This document shows positions 1-8,602 of a stretch of DNA of 64,000 nt, in pieces. The DNA lies in NCBI RefSeq assembly GCF_004168585.1, contig NZ_PGVH01000043.1:62001-126000 (forward strand), in the 5' to 3' direction. A model generated the notes under the pieces. It saw only the letters and a program-made list of their open reading frames with translations. It did not search any database and was not told where the DNA came from. This stretch comes from Shewanella sp. OPT22. Its GTDB lineage: Bacteria > Pseudomonadota > Gammaproteobacteria > Enterobacterales > Shewanellaceae. Numbering within the stretch: the stretch's first letter is position 1; every line of letters starts with the position of its first letter. Both the position numbers and the translations under genes were made by a program.

Positions 1-1
1 G

Positions 2-247
2 ATTACTTCATTCCCAGTACTGGCCCAGAACGCTTATTTGTGCAGTAATGGGCATGCAAAGAGAAAGGTAGAGGTCGTGTACAAAGGGCAAAATGCAAAA
101 GTACCTTGTGATGTACAATACACAAAGTCAGGAAGTGCGGCCATTGTCTGGAGTGCGAGTCATCAAGTTGGTTACTGTGAATCAAAAGCTCAGTCTTTTA
201 AATCGAAGCTGGAAAGCTTAGGTTGGCAATGCTCACAAAAAAAATAA
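2..247 (+). CDS. C-terminal part of a small secreted protein of unknown function (5' end cut by the window edge)
   Basis: The frame is open from the first bases of the window to a TAA at 245-247, so the true start lies outside. The first visible residues (ITSFPVLAQNA, then YLCSNG) look like the end of a signal peptide with a cleavage site, which suggests a periplasmic or exported protein of about 75 mature residues. Four cysteines (in YLCSNG, VPCDV, GYCES and WQCS) could form two disulfides. I recognise no catalytic domain. A TTG at 38 could be read as a start, but the continuous frame upstream with signal-peptide character makes a truncated gene more likely. An A/T-rich gap of about 115 bases separates it from the next gene; that gap holds an inverted repeat TATCAA-A-TTGATA near 288-300. 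Confidence 0.6.
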   Translation: MTSFPVLAQNAYLCSNGHAKRKVEVVYKGQNAKVPCDVQYTKSGSAAIVWSASHQVGYCESKAQSFKSKLESLGWQCSQKK

Positions 248-361
248 CTTTAAAAAGGTAATTTGTTTTAATGTTCAATAACTACCTTTATCAAATTGAT
301 AGCACATGTAGCAGTAAACTGAGGTATAATTTAAGGATAAGAATATACATTTAAAGTAGCA

Positions 362-3361
362 ATGTTACCTCAGTTATCCCACAAGCACACGATTGAGCCT
401 CTTTATTTAGAGTACCTATTAGAATTAGAAAAAAGCCACTTTAGTGGCGAGGTAGATAAGCGTTACAACGCTAGAGTTGTTCAAGCCACTGACAACTCCG
501 TTTACCAGTTTCTACCTCAGGCTGTTATTTATCCTAAAACACAAGCTGATATACAGTTTGCTCTTCAATTAGCGAATCAAGATGAATATATCGATATCAC
601 CTTTAGTCCACGAGGCGGCGGCACAGGAACCAACGGACAATCGTTAACCCATGGAATTATCATTGATATTTCCAGGCATTTGACAAAAGTCCTCGAAGTA
701 AATGCTGAAGAAGGCTGGGCCCGAGTCGAAACAGGGTTAGTTAAAGATAAGCTCAATGATGTGCTACGTCCTTACGGATTCTTTTTTAGCCCCGACTTAT
801 CGACTTCAAATCGTGCAACTATTGGTGGAATGATTAATACCGATGCATCTGGTGCAGGTTCATTAGTCTATGGAAAAACGTCCGATCACGTTCTTGAACT
901 ATCAAGTGTGTTGATGGATGGCTCTGTACTTAATACTAAACCAGTAGAAAAAAGTGCTGCATTAAATGGTAAGCCACTGTTTTCAGCCATAGCTAATGAT
1001 TCTTTAACTGAGCGTCAGCTAATTCTAGAGCATTTTCCTAAACTGAATCGTTTTTTGACGGGCTATGACTTAAAGCATCTGTGGAATGATGAGCTGACGC
1101 AGTTCGACCTTACACGTATTCTAACTGGTTCTGAAGGGACACTAGCTGTCATCACTGAGGCTAAATTAAACCTTACGCCTATTCCTAAAAAAAGGTTCCT
1201 TGTAAACATCAAGTATGATTCTTTTGAGTCAGCTTTGAGACATGCTCCGCATTTGGTTGCAGCCAATGCAACCGTAGTTGAAACGATTGATTCTAAGGTG
1301 CTGAATTTAGCGAAAGAGGACATTATTTGGCATTCAGTGTCAGACTTGATTTCAGAGGTTGAAGGTAAGGTCATTGATGGCATCAATATGGTTGAGTTTG
1401 CTGGCGATGAAGCTGAAGTACAACACAGAGTTGATAAACTTCAGTTATTACTTGAACAGCAATTAACAACTCAAAAGTCAGGATTAATTGGTTATCAGTA
1501 CACCGATAATTTAGCGAGTATTGGTAAAGTCTATGCCATGCGTAAGAAAGCAGTGGGCTTACTCGGTGCGACGAAAGGTAACCGGAAACCATTAGCTTTT
1601 GCTGAAGATACTGCTGTTCCACCTGAAAATTTGGCCGACTTCATAATGGAGTTCCGGACATTACTTGATTCACACAATCTTCAGTATGGTATGTTTGGCC
1701 ATGTTGATGCTGGTGTTCTTCATGTTCGTCCAGCGTTAGATATGTGCGACCCTGCCGATGAAAAGTTACTTAGAGTTGTTTCAGATGAAGTGAATGCACT
1801 CACTCAAAAATACGGTGGTTTAATGTGGGGCGAACACGGAAAAGGTGTTCGTGGAGAATATGCACCTAACGTATTTGGTCAGGAACTATATCAACTTCAA
1901 TGCAAGATTAAAGGACTATTTGATCCACATAATCGACTGAATCCTGGCAAGTTATTTGCGCCTGATGGCAATGCTTTAAAATATGATGTTGATAGTGAAA
2001 AGCGTGGTAGTTTTGATCGTCAGATTCGAATTGATGTTCGTCAAGAATTTCCAGATGTAATGAACTGTAATGGTAATGGCTTATGTTTTAATTATTCGGC
2101 TAATTCACCAATGTGTCCATCATTTAAAGCTACTGGAGACCGCATTCAATCGCCAAAAGGGCGAACCAGTGTTATGAGAGAGTGGTTACGCTTGCTTGAA
2201 AATAATCACGTCGATATTAATCAATTGGTGAATGAAAAGAGTGAGGGCTTGCTTAGCCGCATTAAGAACTCGATTTCTAAAGAATATGATTTTTCCCATG
2301 AAGTTATGGAGTCATTACAAGGGTGTTTAGCTTGTAAAGCTTGTTCAAGCCAATGTCCTGTAAAAGTTGATGTACCAAAATTTAGAACCCAATTTTACGA
2401 TGTGTATTACAAGCGCTATATGCGCCCAGCTACAGACTATTTAGTTGCTGGCATAGAGCAAAGTTTACCAATGATGGCAACCATGCCGAGACTCATTAAT
2501 GCGGTTTCACAGAATGGTTTTAGTCAGTGGCTAATTACAAAAACATTAGGCTATATAGATGCGCCAGCGCTTTCTGTTCCGACTTTAACAGAACAATTAA
2601 AGCAGCATAAAGCAATTACCTATTCGCTTGAAAAGCTCAAGAGTCTTTCTGAGACAGATAGAAAGCAATATGTTGCTATTGTACAAGACCCATTTAATAG
2701 CTTTTATGATGCACAATTAGTGTTTAAATTAATAAAACTCGTTGAGACATTAGGTTTTAACCCTGTGCTGTTACCGTATAAACCCAATGGGAAACCAATT
2801 CACATTAAAGGTTTCCTTAAACGTTTTGCTAAAACGGCGAAAGATAGCTCCGATTTCTTGAATCAAATTCATGAATTGAATATCCCTATGATCGGCTTAG
2901 ATCCCGCATTAGTGCTATGTTACCGCGATGAATACAAAGAGGTATTAGCTAGTGAACGTGGGGATTATGATGTTTTATTAGTGAATGAATGGCTTGCTAA
3001 TGTTGAGGTTAAACAAGATTTCGTATCTGATAATTCACAATATACTTTGTTTAACCACTGTACAGAAGCAACAGCAAGACCAAACTCAGGTAAAGAATGG
3101 CAACACATTTTCAGTGCTTTTGGGTTAAATTTACAGCTGGCTAGTATAGGGTGTTGTGGTATGGCAGGTACTTATGGTCATGAAATCAAAAACCTTGAAC
3201 GAAGTAAGACGCTATTTGATTTATCATGGAAGCAGCCTATAGCTGATAACTTGCCTGAAAATGTACTCGTTACAGGTTTTTCCTGCAGAAGTCAGGTCAA
3301 ACGATTTGCTAACTTTAGAAGTCAGCACCCAATAGAAGTACTGTTAAAGGCAATCAAATAG
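362..3361 (+). CDS. ydiJ: FAD-binding and 4Fe-4S oxidoreductase, YdiJ / D-2-hydroxyglutarate dehydrogenase type
   Basis: The 999-aa length is close to E. coli YdiJ (about 1018 aa). An N-terminal PCMH-type FAD domain contains SPRGGGTGTNGQ from about residue 81. A FAD-oxidase C-terminal domain follows, with GHVDAGVLHVRP near residue 446. Two cysteine clusters come next: CNGNGLCF with MCPS near 568-585, and CLACKACSSQCPV near 654, the usual ferredoxin-like pair. A C-terminal cysteine-rich (CCG) domain has HCTEAT and GCCGMAGTYGHE near 930. Family members oxidise 2-hydroxy acids and pass electrons to the quinone pool or another carrier; D-2-hydroxyglutarate is the substrate proposed for YdiJ. A DUF1285 gene follows after 13 bases and is probably co-transcribed. 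Confidence 0.93.
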   Translation: MLPQLSHKHTIEPLYLEYLLELEKSHFSGEVDKRYNARVVQATDNSVYQFLPQAVIYPKTQADIQFALQLANQDEYIDITFSPRGGGTGTNGQSLTHGIIIDISRHLTKVLEVNAEEGWARVETGLVKDKLNDVLRPYGFFFSPDLSTSNRATIGGMINTDASGAGSLVYGKTSDHVLELSSVLMDGSVLNTKPVEKSAALNGKPLFSAIANDSLTERQLILEHFPKLNRFLTGYDLKHLWNDELTQFDLTRILTGSEGTLAVITEAKLNLTPIPKKRFLVNIKYDSFESALRHAPHLVAANATVVETIDSKVLNLAKEDIIWHSVSDLISEVEGKVIDGINMVEFAGDEAEVQHRVDKLQLLLEQQLTTQKSGLIGYQYTDNLASIGKVYAMRKKAVGLLGATKGNRKPLAFAEDTAVPPENLADFIMEFRTLLDSHNLQYGMFGHVDAGVLHVRPALDMCDPADEKLLRVVSDEVNALTQKYGGLMWGEHGKGVRGEYAPNVFGQELYQLQCKIKGLFDPHNRLNPGKLFAPDGNALKYDVDSEKRGSFDRQIRIDVRQEFPDVMNCNGNGLCFNYSANSPMCPSFKATGDRIQSPKGRTSVMREWLRLLENNHVDINQLVNEKSEGLLSRIKNSISKEYDFSHEVMESLQGCLACKACSSQCPVKVDVPKFRTQFYDVYYKRYMRPATDYLVAGIEQSLPMMATMPRLINAVSQNGFSQWLITKTLGYIDAPALSVPTLTEQLKQHKAITYSLEKLKSLSETDRKQYVAIVQDPFNSFYDAQLVFKLIKLVETLGFNPVLLPYKPNGKPIHIKGFLKRFAKTAKDSSDFLNQIHELNIPMIGLDPALVLCYRDEYKEVLASERGDYDVLLVNEWLANVEVKQDFVSDNSQYTLFNHCTEATARPNSGKEWQHIFSAFGLNLQLASIGCCGMAGTYGHEIKNLERSKTLFDLSWKQPIADNLPENVLVTGFSCRSQVKRFANFRSQHPIEVLLKAIK

Positions 3362-3374
3362 AAAGAGACAATAT

Positions 3375-3806
3375 ATGAGTGAGCCAACATCAGAATCAGT
3401 TTTGAAGGACTTTTCATTAAGGCAAAATGTCTGTGACGAGAAGTCTTTATTTGATATTGATGTAGAAGGTAATTGGTTTTATCAAGGCTCACCCTTACCC
3501 AAAAAATTTGCTAAATTATTTTATTCAATCCTATTCTATCAAGATGAGCAACACTATTTAATCACCCCTGCCGAAAAGGTTAAAGTATATGTTGAGCAAG
3601 AGCCGATTAAGATTGTTGATTATCAACTGTTGGAAAGTGGGCAAGTTGAAGTTACTACAAGCTTAGATACCAAATGCATACTTGAGTCTTTAAATGTTTT
3701 TACGGTGTCAGATGACAAAATTACTTGTTTAATTCAGCATGGTTTAACGGCAAGTTTAAATCGTCCGGCTTACTATCGATATATTGATGAAGTGATTTTA
3801 ACTTAA
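3375..3806 (+). CDS. DUF1285 family protein
   Basis: The 143-aa protein shows the DUF1285 pattern: a FDIDVEGNWFYQGSPLP block, then LFYSILFYQDEQHYLITPAEK, then KVYVEQEPIKIVDYQL. The family is soluble and conserved in many proteobacteria, with no settled biochemical role. It starts 13 bases after the YdiJ-type gene with a purine-rich stretch (AAAGAGACA) before the ATG, so it is read as the second gene of that operon. Length is on the short side for the family but the conserved core is complete. Confidence 0.82.
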   Translation: MSEPTSESVLKDFSLRQNVCDEKSLFDIDVEGNWFYQGSPLPKKFAKLFYSILFYQDEQHYLITPAEKVKVYVEQEPIKIVDYQLLESGQVEVTTSLDTKCILESLNVFTVSDDKITCLIQHGLTASLNRPAYYRYIDEVILT

Positions 3807-3840
3807 CATCTTTATCATAATTGGATATGTTAGAGTTTAC

Positions 3841-4278
3841 ATGGAATGTAATCTTGGTTGGTGTCATATGGATAAGTATCAAAATCTTGGTACATTTTTT
3901 TCCCAGTTGAATGGAGCGATTCAAAAAGAGCTCGATTGTCGATTGAAGAAATATAATCTTGATTCAAAACTCTATTATGTTTTGTTCTATCTTTGGGAAG
4001 AAGAAGGGGTAACTCAAACTGTTTTATCTGCTCGATGCGCTGTTGCTAACTACAGTATGACGAGAATGCTGGATCAGCTACAAGAGTTAAATCTTATCGT
4101 GCGCCAACAAGAAGAAGATAACAAAAGAGCGTTTCATGTGTTCTTAACCGACTCAGCAAAAGCGCTTGAAAATGATGTTAATAAAGATGTTGAAGCTGTA
4201 TATCGATCTTTTTTATCTAATTTGACCCTTGATGAAAAGAGTAATTTGCTTTCATTATTGAGCAAGCTCAAAATTTGA
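3841..4278 (+). CDS. MarR-family transcriptional regulator
   Basis: The 145-aa product has the MarR winged-helix layout: an N-terminal dimerisation helix, a helix-turn-helix around GVTQTVLSARCAVANYSMTR, a wing at RQQEEDNKRAFHVFLT, and C-terminal helices ending LSLLSKLKI. MarR proteins are dimeric repressors or activators, often released by small aromatic ligands. Two starts are possible: ATG at 3841, with AGAG five bases upstream, and ATG at 3868 (MDKYQNLG), which would give a more typical N terminus. It lies immediately upstream of the tryptophanase leader on the same strand, so a link to indole or tryptophan metabolism is possible, but this is only inferred from position. Confidence 0.85.
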   Translation: MECNLGWCHMDKYQNLGTFFSQLNGAIQKELDCRLKKYNLDSKLYYVLFYLWEEEGVTQTVLSARCAVANYSMTRMLDQLQELNLIVRQQEEDNKRAFHVFLTDSAKALENDVNKDVEAVYRSFLSNLTLDEKSNLLSLLSKLKI

Positions 4279-4299
4279 CCTGTGTGGAGTTATTTTCTG

Positions 4300-4383
4300 A
4301 TGAAAGTTGTTCCGTCGAATAATTATAGTTCTAGGTGGTTTACTTACGACCATCAACTCGCCGCATCATCTCTTCATTTCTGA
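4300..4383 (+). CDS. tnaC: TnaC-like leader peptide upstream of tryptophanase (27 aa)
   Basis: An ATG at 4300, preceded by GGAG at about 4285-4288, opens a 27-codon frame ending at TGA 4381-4383. It contains RWFTYDH: Trp13-Phe14 and Asp17 have the same W-x3-D spacing as Trp12 and Asp16 of E. coli TnaC (WFNIDN), residues known to matter for tryptophan-induced ribosome stalling. The conserved Pro24 before the stop is absent: the peptide ends SLHF, two residues later relative to Trp. Only 50 bases separate the stop from the tnaA start, far less than the Rho-dependent spacer of E. coli. It is likely a tryptophan-sensing leader by position and motif, but the mechanism may differ. Confidence 0.6.
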   Translation: MKVVPSNNYSSRWFTYDHQLAASSLHF

Positions 4384-4433
4384 TTTCCTTATTTGTTTTA
4401 CTACATTTTTTTAAACAAATTGAGGAAACTATT

Positions 4434-5822
4434 ATGAAACGTATACCTGAACCATTCCGTATTAAAATGGTTGAACCTATCCGTATGACTAATTTAAGTG
4501 ATAGGCAACTTGCACTAGATGAAGCAGGAAAAAATCCATTTTTGCTTAAAAGTGAAGATGTTTACATCGATCTATTAACTGACTCAGGTACTGGAGCGAT
4601 GAGCGATCGACAGTGGGCTGGTTTAATGATGGGAGATGAATCTTATGCGGGAAGCCGCAGCTTTTTCAACCTAGAAAAAGAAGCGCAGCGAGTATTTGGA
4701 TATCAACACGTCATTCCTGTACATCAGGGCAGAGGAGCAGAGCAAGTATTGTTTCCTTGTTTAATTGAAAAATGCCAAGGTGAAAATCCTGTTTTTATAT
4801 CTAATTATCACTTCGATACTACTGCTGCTCATGTTGAGCTAAATGGTGCGAAAGCGATAAATACACTAACCAAAGAAGCGTTGGATACTCAAGCGTATTA
4901 TCCATGGAAAGGTAACTTTGATCTTGAAGCATTAAAAAGTCAGATTGACTCTAATGGTGCTGATAATGTTGCAGGTGTCATTATCACCATTACCTGTAAT
5001 AGCTCTGGAGGACAACCAATTTCAATGGAGAATATCAAGTCTGTCTCTGAAATTGCAAGATGTCATCAAATTCCAGTTATTATTGATTCAGCACGTTTTT
5101 GTGAGAATGCTTGGTTCATTAAGCAACGAGAAGAAGGCTACGAAGCTAAATCGATTGAAGACATTGTTGCTGAAATTTATTTAAATGCAGACATGCTCAC
5201 TCTATCGGCCAAAAAAGATCCAATGGTTAATATCGGTGGTTTACTTTGTATTCGCAATGACAAAGCGTTATTTCAAGCTTGTCAAAGTCGATGTGTGCCA
5301 ATGGAAGGATTTGTCACTTACGGTGGTTTAGCTGGCCGAGATATGGAGGCTTTAGCTGTAGGGCTTCAAGAGTGTACAAACGAAGATATGCTGAATTATC
5401 GAATTAACCAAGTTGCTTATTTAGGCGAACGTTTAAAAGAAGGTGGGGTACCAATCCAATACCCTACAGGCGGACATGCTGTATTCGTCGATGCAAAGAA
5501 GTTTTTGCCACACATTCCAGCTGAGCAGTTTCCAGCCCATGCATTGGCGAATGAGCTTTACCTTGAAGCAGGGGTTAGAGGAGTTGAAATTGGTTCACTG
5601 CTACTTGGAAGAGACCCTGATACTGGTGAACAGAAATGTTCGCCATTTGAATTACTGAGACTCACTATTCCAAGGCGAACGTACACGAATGATCATATGG
5701 ATTATATCGCTGATGCGCTTATCGAAGTATACAAACGCCGAGACCAACTCAAAGGTTTAGACTTTGAGTACGAACCTAAAATCTTACGGCATTTTACCGC
5801 AAGGCTTAAATTTGTAAGCTAA
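4434..5822 (+). CDS. tnaA: tryptophanase (L-tryptophan indole-lyase)
   Basis: This PLP enzyme splits tryptophan to indole, pyruvate and ammonia. The protein aligns by eye along its whole length with E. coli Tna[18 protein letters not shown] at the start, [40 protein letters not shown], the PLP-lysine segment [11 protein letters not shown], and [15 protein letters not shown] at the end. The longer open frame begins at a GTG at 4335, but the family N terminus and a TGAGGAAAC ribosome site place the start at ATG 4434, giving 462 aa (E. coli 471). No tryptophan permease gene (tnaB) follows; the next gene is convergent and overlaps the 3' end by 17 bases. Control is probably through the TnaC-like leader just upstream. 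Confidence 0.97.
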   Translation: MKRIPEPFRIKMVEPIRMTNLSDRQLALDEAGKNPFLLKSEDVYIDLLTDSGTGAMSDRQWAGLMMGDESYAGSRSFFNLEKEAQRVFGYQHVIPVHQGRGAEQVLFPCLIEKCQGENPVFISNYHFDTTAAHVELNGAKAINTLTKEALDTQAYYPWKGNFDLEALKSQIDSNGADNVAGVIITITCNSSGGQPISMENIKSVSEIARCHQIPVIIDSARFCENAWFIKQREEGYEAKSIEDIVAEIYLNADMLTLSAKKDPMVNIGGLLCIRNDKALFQACQSRCVPMEGFVTYGGLAGRDMEALAVGLQECTNEDMLNYRINQVAYLGERLKEGGVPIQYPTGGHAVFVDAKKFLPHIPAEQFPAHALANELYLEAGVRGVEIGSLLLGRDPDTGEQKCSPFELLRLTIPRRTYTNDHMDYIADALIEVYKRRDQLKGLDFEYEPKILRHFTARLKFVS

Positions 5823-6150
5823 ATAAAGCAATAAAGCCTAAACCAATCGCAATTAAGGCACAGTTAACTATACGGTTCACTGTGTCTTGTTTGTTTTGAT
5901 TCTGTGTTAAACGAGCAAGCAATTGATCTTTCTTATATATCCTGCAAACCACATTGTTATGAGTCGGGTCTACGAACATTTGGAAACGACAATTATGCCC
6001 ATTTGATAATTGTATTTTATGATCGCTAGAAGGGGAAAAGTTAAAAACTTTTTTAACTGACTGTCCATTGAGAAACAACTCTTCCATTCCAAACCAGTTA
6101 CTGGCTTTAAGCTCAACGACGTCTTGATCTACTTGATATTGAAAGCGCAC
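5806..6150 (-). CDS. small protein with a C-terminal membrane anchor, unknown function
   Basis: The 114-aa product starts at GTG 6150 with AAAGGA seven bases upstream. The first 85 residues are soluble and beta-rich ([32 protein letters not shown]). They are followed by one hydrophobic helix ([19 protein letters not shown]) at the very C terminus, as in a tail-anchored inner-membrane protein. The gene is convergent with tnaA and overlaps it by 17 bases. I do not recognise the family. The upstream 223 bases to the next gene are A/T-rich and show no clear motif. Confidence 0.62.
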   Translation of the reverse strand: MRFQYQVDQDVVELKASNWFGMEELFLNGQSVKKVFNFSPSSDHKIQLSNGHNCRFQMFVDPTHNNVVCRIYKKDQLLARLTQNQNKQDTVNRIVNCALIAIGLGFIALFSLQI

Positions 6151-6373
6151 AAAGAAATCCTTTTCTTCATTTTATTTATCTTTAATTCAAGCAAACTCTC
6201 ATAAATTTTCCATCCTAAATACAAAAAAACTATGTTCTCTTACAAAGTTCATACCATATAAATAAAAGATAGCTATTAAAACAAATGCAAATGTTATTGT
6301 CCTAAAGATGCGTTGTGTACTTTAACGTGCATCCAAACTCATTTATTAACTCAGCTGAATAGGCGGAAATATT

Positions 6374-7159
6374 ATGAAGCGAGTAAAGAAGCTAACTCTC
6401 ATTGCATTCACTGCATTTCAATGCTCAATGTCATACGCATCCGTGTTTACAATACATCCGGGTTACCTTGATGTTGGTGTTCAAGAGGATATGTCCTGTG
6501 CGGTTGTGAATTTTTTTATTGATATTGCAAAGAAAGAAGATTTACAACTCCGATTAGTTCCTAGTCCACTTCAGACGGCTAGTGACAAAATTACCCATTA
6601 CGAAATTGATGTTTCTGCTCATGGTATCTCAAACATAAATACTCAAGCTAAACCTGATTACGCAACAGCTTCGGAACCTTATCTTGATGTTCAACGAGGG
6701 TTTACAGTATTAAAAAGTTCACCTTTTGCAAAAATGAAACGACTACCAAAAGGCTCGAAAGTTGCAGTAATGGATGAAAGTACAGCATTACAAGATGTAA
6801 AACAAAAATATAAAGGTGATTTCAAATTAACGATTGTTTCTAAGTTAGAAGGTAAAGCTCGCGAATTGCTTCGCCAGCACAAAGTCGATGCAATTGCTGA
6901 AGGTTACACTGGTTTTTGGTTTAATCCTGATGATGCTAAAGATTTAACAATGATAGATGTTCATTCTTTAGATGAAAATAATCCAAACGCTGAAGGATTG
7001 GCTTTCTGGGTTCAAGATGAAGAGCCAGAGTTACTTGGGGCTATTAACCAGGGGATTAGGAGAATTAAACGTTCTCATGATCAATTTGAAAATATTTATC
7101 GTTTTTATCAAGATAACGGGACTTGCGACACTCATTATGCCTTCCCTAAAGTAAAGTAA
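6374..7159 (+). CDS. periplasmic solute-binding-like protein (SBP family 3 type)
   Basis: The 261-aa protein begins with a signal peptide (MKRVKKLTLIAFTAFQC.., cleavage after SYA-S) and has the general layout of family 3 extracellular solute-binding proteins. These include an early VGVQEDMSC strand, a DVSAHGISN hinge region, a second lobe with GSKVAVMDESTALQDVK and VDAIAEGYTGF, and a C-terminal ELLGAINQGIRRIK helix. No permease or ATPase gene is adjacent, so it may be an orphan binding protein or sensor-type protein. Two cysteines (MSCAV and GTCDT) may pair. A purine-rich GGCGGAAA lies ahead of the ATG. The ligand cannot be told. Confidence 0.65.
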   Translation: MKRVKKLTLIAFTAFQCSMSYASVFTIHPGYLDVGVQEDMSCAVVNFFIDIAKKEDLQLRLVPSPLQTASDKITHYEIDVSAHGISNINTQAKPDYATASEPYLDVQRGFTVLKSSPFAKMKRLPKGSKVAVMDESTALQDVKQKYKGDFKLTIVSKLEGKARELLRQHKVDAIAEGYTGFWFNPDDAKDLTMIDVHSLDENNPNAEGLAFWVQDEEPELLGAINQGIRRIKRSHDQFENIYRFYQDNGTCDTHYAFPKVK

Positions 7160-7171
7160 TATATAGATGAT

Positions 7172-7208
7172 TTATAGCTGTCTTGAGCGATACTTAAGAC
7201 AGCTATAA
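7172..7208. terminator. hairpin between convergent genes
   Basis: A perfect 13-bp inverted repeat, TTATAGCTGTCTT (7172-7184) with AAGACAGCTATAA (7196-7208), sits between the stop of the solute-binding-like gene and the end of the nitrilase-family gene. There is no long U-tract on either strand. It probably acts as a weak bidirectional terminator or an mRNA 3'-end stabiliser. Confidence 0.5.
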
Positions 7209-7218
7209 TGAGCACCGA

Positions 7219-8325
7219 TTAATTCAGTGAAACAAATTTAAGATCACTAACAGGTGGGTAGCCTTGATCTGGTGCATTGGCGGCCAGCGGAATTCGTTTA
7301 AGGTTTAGGTTTAACTTATATACAAGTAATCCCTGTTTGATCGGAGGAATTGTGGCAACAACATTGTCATAAGCTAACCGTTTGTGACCCTTTAATAGAA
7401 AGTTTCTTGGCAAGTATTCTTGCAAAATGGAATCACAATTCGGGCAAGCAAGGTCATTATTGCGAATATTAGCAATAACGCCAGTGTTTCCGCCACAGAG
7501 CCCATTATCTCCTGACTTTATACATCTTTTTTTCTGACCGAAAACGCTAGAGACATTTGTCACAGTCGCAAAAATAGGATGTCTTCGTACAATACTGTTG
7601 GCTTCGAGCAAAAACTCCCATGCAGCAGGGTTGTAGTTAATGTTGGCTAGGACATCGATCTTATGCTCTGCTGCAAGCCTTCGTATTTGATAGTTGACAG
7701 CATCGCTAATTAAGTCAACACAGATTAGTGGCATGATTTTACCGTACTTAGTCTTGACTACGGTGAGATATTTACCTTGTCTCATTCCTAACCCGTTTCG
7801 TGGTGAAGCTTCATAAAATGATGGGCGGATCTTATAGCCGAGTTCCATCCAGTTTTTTCCTATGATAGGAGTTCGACTATATCTGTTTTCATCGTAATAA
7901 GACCCTGCGATGATGACCATGTCATGTTGTTTCGCTATCGTTTTTAGCTTTTGAATTATTTTGTCTCGTAGAGGTTGAGGGTAAGACAGAGATAACTCCG
8001 GTAGAATCAAAACATTTGCTTTATTTTTAACCGCTTCAGCAGCACACATTAGCACTCTTTTGGATGTATCGTCGGTAGCTAAATGAAGCCCTGTTACAGG
8101 GTTAATCTTTAAACCCACTTGAATTTGACACTGAGCATACACAGGCAATGAAGTCATTGTTTGTCCAGCGGTGTGATCGAAAGTTTTTACTGTCGGTAAA
8201 CTCGCCAGTGTGATCTTTTCTGTTTTGGTTACAAGCAATTTCTTCGGTGCTGTTGGAGTCGATGAACATGCACCTAAAAGAAGAAACACATACACGATGA
8301 ATATAAATTTAGGAAATGAACGCAC
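7219..8325 (-). CDS. nitrilase / carbon-nitrogen hydrolase family lipoprotein
   Basis: The N terminus is a lipoprotein signal (hydrophobic FIFIVYVFLLLGAC, lipobox LGAC), so the enzyme should be lipid-anchored outside the cytoplasm. The rest fits the carbon-nitrogen hydrolase fold: a glutamate in VLILPELSLSYP, a QGKYLTVVKTKYG segment, and the nucleophile cysteine in KIMPLICVDLIS, followed by IDVLANINYNPAAWEF. A later CPNCDSIL pair is extra. It is too short and lacks the membrane helices needed for apolipoprotein N-acyltransferase. Substrate unknown. The frame opens at GTG 8337, but GAGG six bases before GTG 8325 and the better signal peptide favour 8325 (368 aa). Confidence 0.72.
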   Translation of the reverse strand: MRSFPKFIFIVYVFLLLGACSSTPTAPKKLLVTKTEKITLASLPTVKTFDHTAGQTMTSLPVYAQCQIQVGLKINPVTGLHLATDDTSKRVLMCAAEAVKNKANVLILPELSLSYPQPLRDKIIQKLKTIAKQHDMVIIAGSYYDENRYSRTPIIGKNWMELGYKIRPSFYEASPRNGLGMRQGKYLTVVKTKYGKIMPLICVDLISDAVNYQIRRLAAEHKIDVLANINYNPAAWEFLLEANSIVRRHPIFATVTNVSSVFGQKKRCIKSGDNGLCGGNTGVIANIRNNDLACPNCDSILQEYLPRNFLLKGHKRLAYDNVVATIPPIKQGLLVYKLNLNLKRIPLAANAPDQGYPPVSDLKFVSLN

Positions 8326-8497
8326 ACTCAACCTCACATCATAATGAATTCAGTGGTAATTCTATTCCATTATCGTAGCTTGAAAGATTAAAGAAAGTTA
8401 ATTTTAAATATCCGTTTGAAAGACAAGTTTGAGAAATTTAAGTCGACTTTTTAAGGTGTGATTGAAGTTTTGATTCTAAAGGTTAAGTTGCGCAATG

Positions 8498-8553
8498 GTG
8501 TACTCCTATCTAATGCAGTTGTTTAGAGAATTTTGCTGCCAACTAGAGTACAC
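8498..8553. other. inverted-repeat structure in the intergenic region upstream of the metG terminator
   Basis: GTGTACTC (8498-8505) pairs with GAGTACAC (8546-8553), and a nested AGTTG/CAACT pair lies inside. The gap 8338-8602 has no gene. The structure stands just before the strong terminator hairpin at 8562-8590 when read on the + strand, so a short structured RNA ending there is possible. No promoter was identified with confidence. Confidence 0.3.
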
Positions 8554-8561
8554 AATGAAAT

Positions 8562-8590
8562 AAAAAACCACTACAAGGCAGTGGTTTTTT
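8562..8590. terminator. Rho-independent terminator, serving metG on the minus strand
   Basis: AAAAAACCACT (8562-8572) and AGTGGTTTTTT (8580-8590) form an 11-bp stem with a 7-base loop. A U-run is produced on either strand, so it can work in both directions. It lies 12 bases beyond the metG stop. Confidence 0.85.
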
Positions 8591-8602
8591 GTACGAATTA
8601 AA

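Noticed and set aside
7219-8325. Apolipoprotein N-acyltransferase (Lnt)
   Set aside because: It has the nitrilase-type core but is itself a lipoprotein of about 370 aa, without the several N-terminal membrane helices of Lnt.
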